A stretch of DNA of 64,000 nucleotides. Source: Sphingomonas sp. 67-36 (lineage in GTDB: Bacteria; Pseudomonadota; Alphaproteobacteria; Sphingomonadales; Sphingomonadaceae). Positions within the stretch are counted from its first letter, which is position 1. Each line of letters begins with the position of its first letter. Of this stretch, positions 63,248 through 64,000 are shown one piece after another. The stretch covers positions 1-64,000 of the forward strand of contig MKSU01000022.1 of assembly GCA_001897375.1 (NCBI GenBank), read 5' to 3'. A program made the translations under genes and the position numbers. The notes below the pieces were generated by a model, which did not search any database, was not told the origin of the DNA, and was given only the letters and a program-made list of their open reading frames with translations.

Positions 63248-64000
63248 ATGGGGGATATTCTCGCACGGATAACCGCTCGCTACGGTTTCGCGGGGCCGAT
63301 CGTCCAGGCGTACGAACTGCCGGCGCTGCTGGTCGGGATGGCTATCACGCTGGTGATAGCGATCGGCCTAACGACGGGAATCGTCGATTGCAACGCGGCT
63401 CAACTGGCCGGGATCTTTTTCGATATCGCGGTGATTTGGGTCGGTGGCGCGGCGATCGCGATCTTCGGTATGACCCGCCTGGGACACTTCGCGCGGCTGG
63501 CCGCCGTCTTTATCCTGCTGCTGGTTTCGACCGCCTGGGCCAGCGATGTGCTGGCGCTCGTCAGCCTTCCTTACGCGGATGCTATGTTCGCCACAGCGGA
63601 TGCGCGCCTGTTTGGCGGGTTCGACTGGCCGACGATGGCTGCGGCGGTGCGGCCGCACACGAACGCCCTGACAGTGCTCAGCTACGCTTATGCATCGCTG
63701 GACTGGCAGCCGATTTTATTGCTGACGATGCTGTGCTGGTTCCATGAATATAAATTCGCATGGTGCTTTCTCGTCGCTTGGGCAATCGCACTCGCTTTTT
63801 GCTTGATGGTTTTCCCGTTCCTCCCTGCGGTCGGTGGATATGTTCACTTTAATATTCATCCCGAGGCTATGCCGGGTGTGGAAGTGATGTCTGCGTGGAA
63901 GTATCCTGTATTACTGGAGAAATTGCACTCTGGTGTGTTTAGAACCCTAAATTATGGTAGCCTCAATGGTATTATCGCCATGCCCAGTTTCCACGCGGCG
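63248..64000 (+). CDS. PAP2-superfamily membrane protein, cut by right edge
   Basis: The first 251 codons of an open frame that continues past the window. Six predicted membrane helices are visible, and the last residues, IIAMPSFHAA, match the second catalytic motif (PSxH) of the PAP2/inositolphosphoryl-transferase-like superfamily. It might act on lipid phosphates or polyprenyl diphosphates. Codons such as TTA, AGA, CTA, GTA and AAT are frequent, unlike the rest of the window, which suggests horizontal acquisition. GGGTAGG precedes the ATG weakly. Confidence 0.78.
   Translation, partial: MGDILARITARYGFAGPIVQAYELPALLVGMAITLVIAIGLTTGIVDCNAAQLAGIFFDIAVIWVGGAAIAIFGMTRLGHFARLAAVFILLLVSTAWASDVLALVSLPYADAMFATADARLFGGFDWPTMAAAVRPHTNALTVLSYAYASLDWQPILLLTMLCWFHEYKFAWCFLVAWAIALAFCLMVFPFLPAVGGYVHFNIHPEAMPGVEVMSAWKYPVLLEKLHSGVFRTLNYGSLNGIIAMPSFHAA

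Overview
The window looks like chromosomal DNA of a high-GC alphaproteobacterium of the Sphingomonadaceae, most likely Sphingomonas or a close relative. This rests on the TrcR/DUF1013 and DUF1192 neighbourhood, a protein with the PEPA-type C-terminal sorting signal usual in sphingomonads, two large TonB-dependent receptors, the order rplU-rpmA-GNAT-TetR-obgE, and strongly GC-biased third codon positions. I see no rRNA, phage, insertion sequence or CRISPR array. No gap between genes exceeds 300 bases. Almost all of the window is ordinary, densely packed chromosome; the last ~750 bases are visibly more AT-rich.

Layout. (1) 98-4216, minus: an overlapping assimilatory sulfate-reduction operon, cobA - DUF2849 - cysI - DUF934 - cysH - small membrane protein. 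(2) 4.3-9.7 kb: a DUF885 metallopeptidase-like protein, astD, selO and a PEP-CTERM protein. (3) 9.9-18.3 kb: alpha/beta hydrolase, glycosyltransferase, nitronate monooxygenase, a glutamine amidotransferase without a usual start codon, a 148-bp inverted-repeat element, a 2-hydroxyacid dehydrogenase, and a coupled run SH3 protein - nadC - membrane protein - RNase T2. (4) 18.3-25.8 kb, minus: a ZnuD-like zinc receptor and an arginine succinyltransferase operon (M20 hydrolase - astA - astB), with DUF481 protein and rppH upstream. (5) 25.9-33 kb: esterase, 2-oxoglutarate:ferredoxin oxidoreductase korAB, cyclopropane fatty acid synthase and a serine hydrolase. (6) 33-37.8 kb: obgE, TetR, GNAT, rpmA, rplU, hspQ and tRNA-Ser(CGA). 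(7) 37.8-44.4 kb, minus: two diguanylate cyclases and a housekeeping run xseB-ispA-coaD-cyclophilin-queA. (8) 44.5-51.6 kb: clpA, DUF1192, quinone oxidoreductase, trcR, a glycosyltransferase/metallophosphoesterase pair and a GST. (9) 51.7-58.4 kb, plus: DUF6311 membrane protein, MBL hydrolase, dienelactone hydrolase, GST, then a NUDIX-DUF47 frame and the phosphate transporter pit. (10) 58.4-62 kb, minus: an EF-hand, His-rich lipoprotein followed by a TonB-dependent receptor carrying a ~130-residue Gly/Pro-rich insertion. (11) pyrD and the start of an AT-richer PAP2-superfamily membrane protein cut by the window edge.

How the parts fit. CobA makes the siroheme precursor used by CysI, and CysH supplies the sulfite, so region 1 is one pathway plus two conserved but uncharacterised helper families. 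AstA, AstB and AstD cover three of the five steps of arginine succinyltransferase catabolism; the co-transcribed M20 hydrolase is a candidate for the desuccinylase step. DUF47 and Pit form the usual phosphate-uptake pair. The least explained unit is the EF-hand lipoprotein/receptor pair with a palindrome in its upstream region; I regard it as the best candidate for new biology here, but the function is inferred, not shown.
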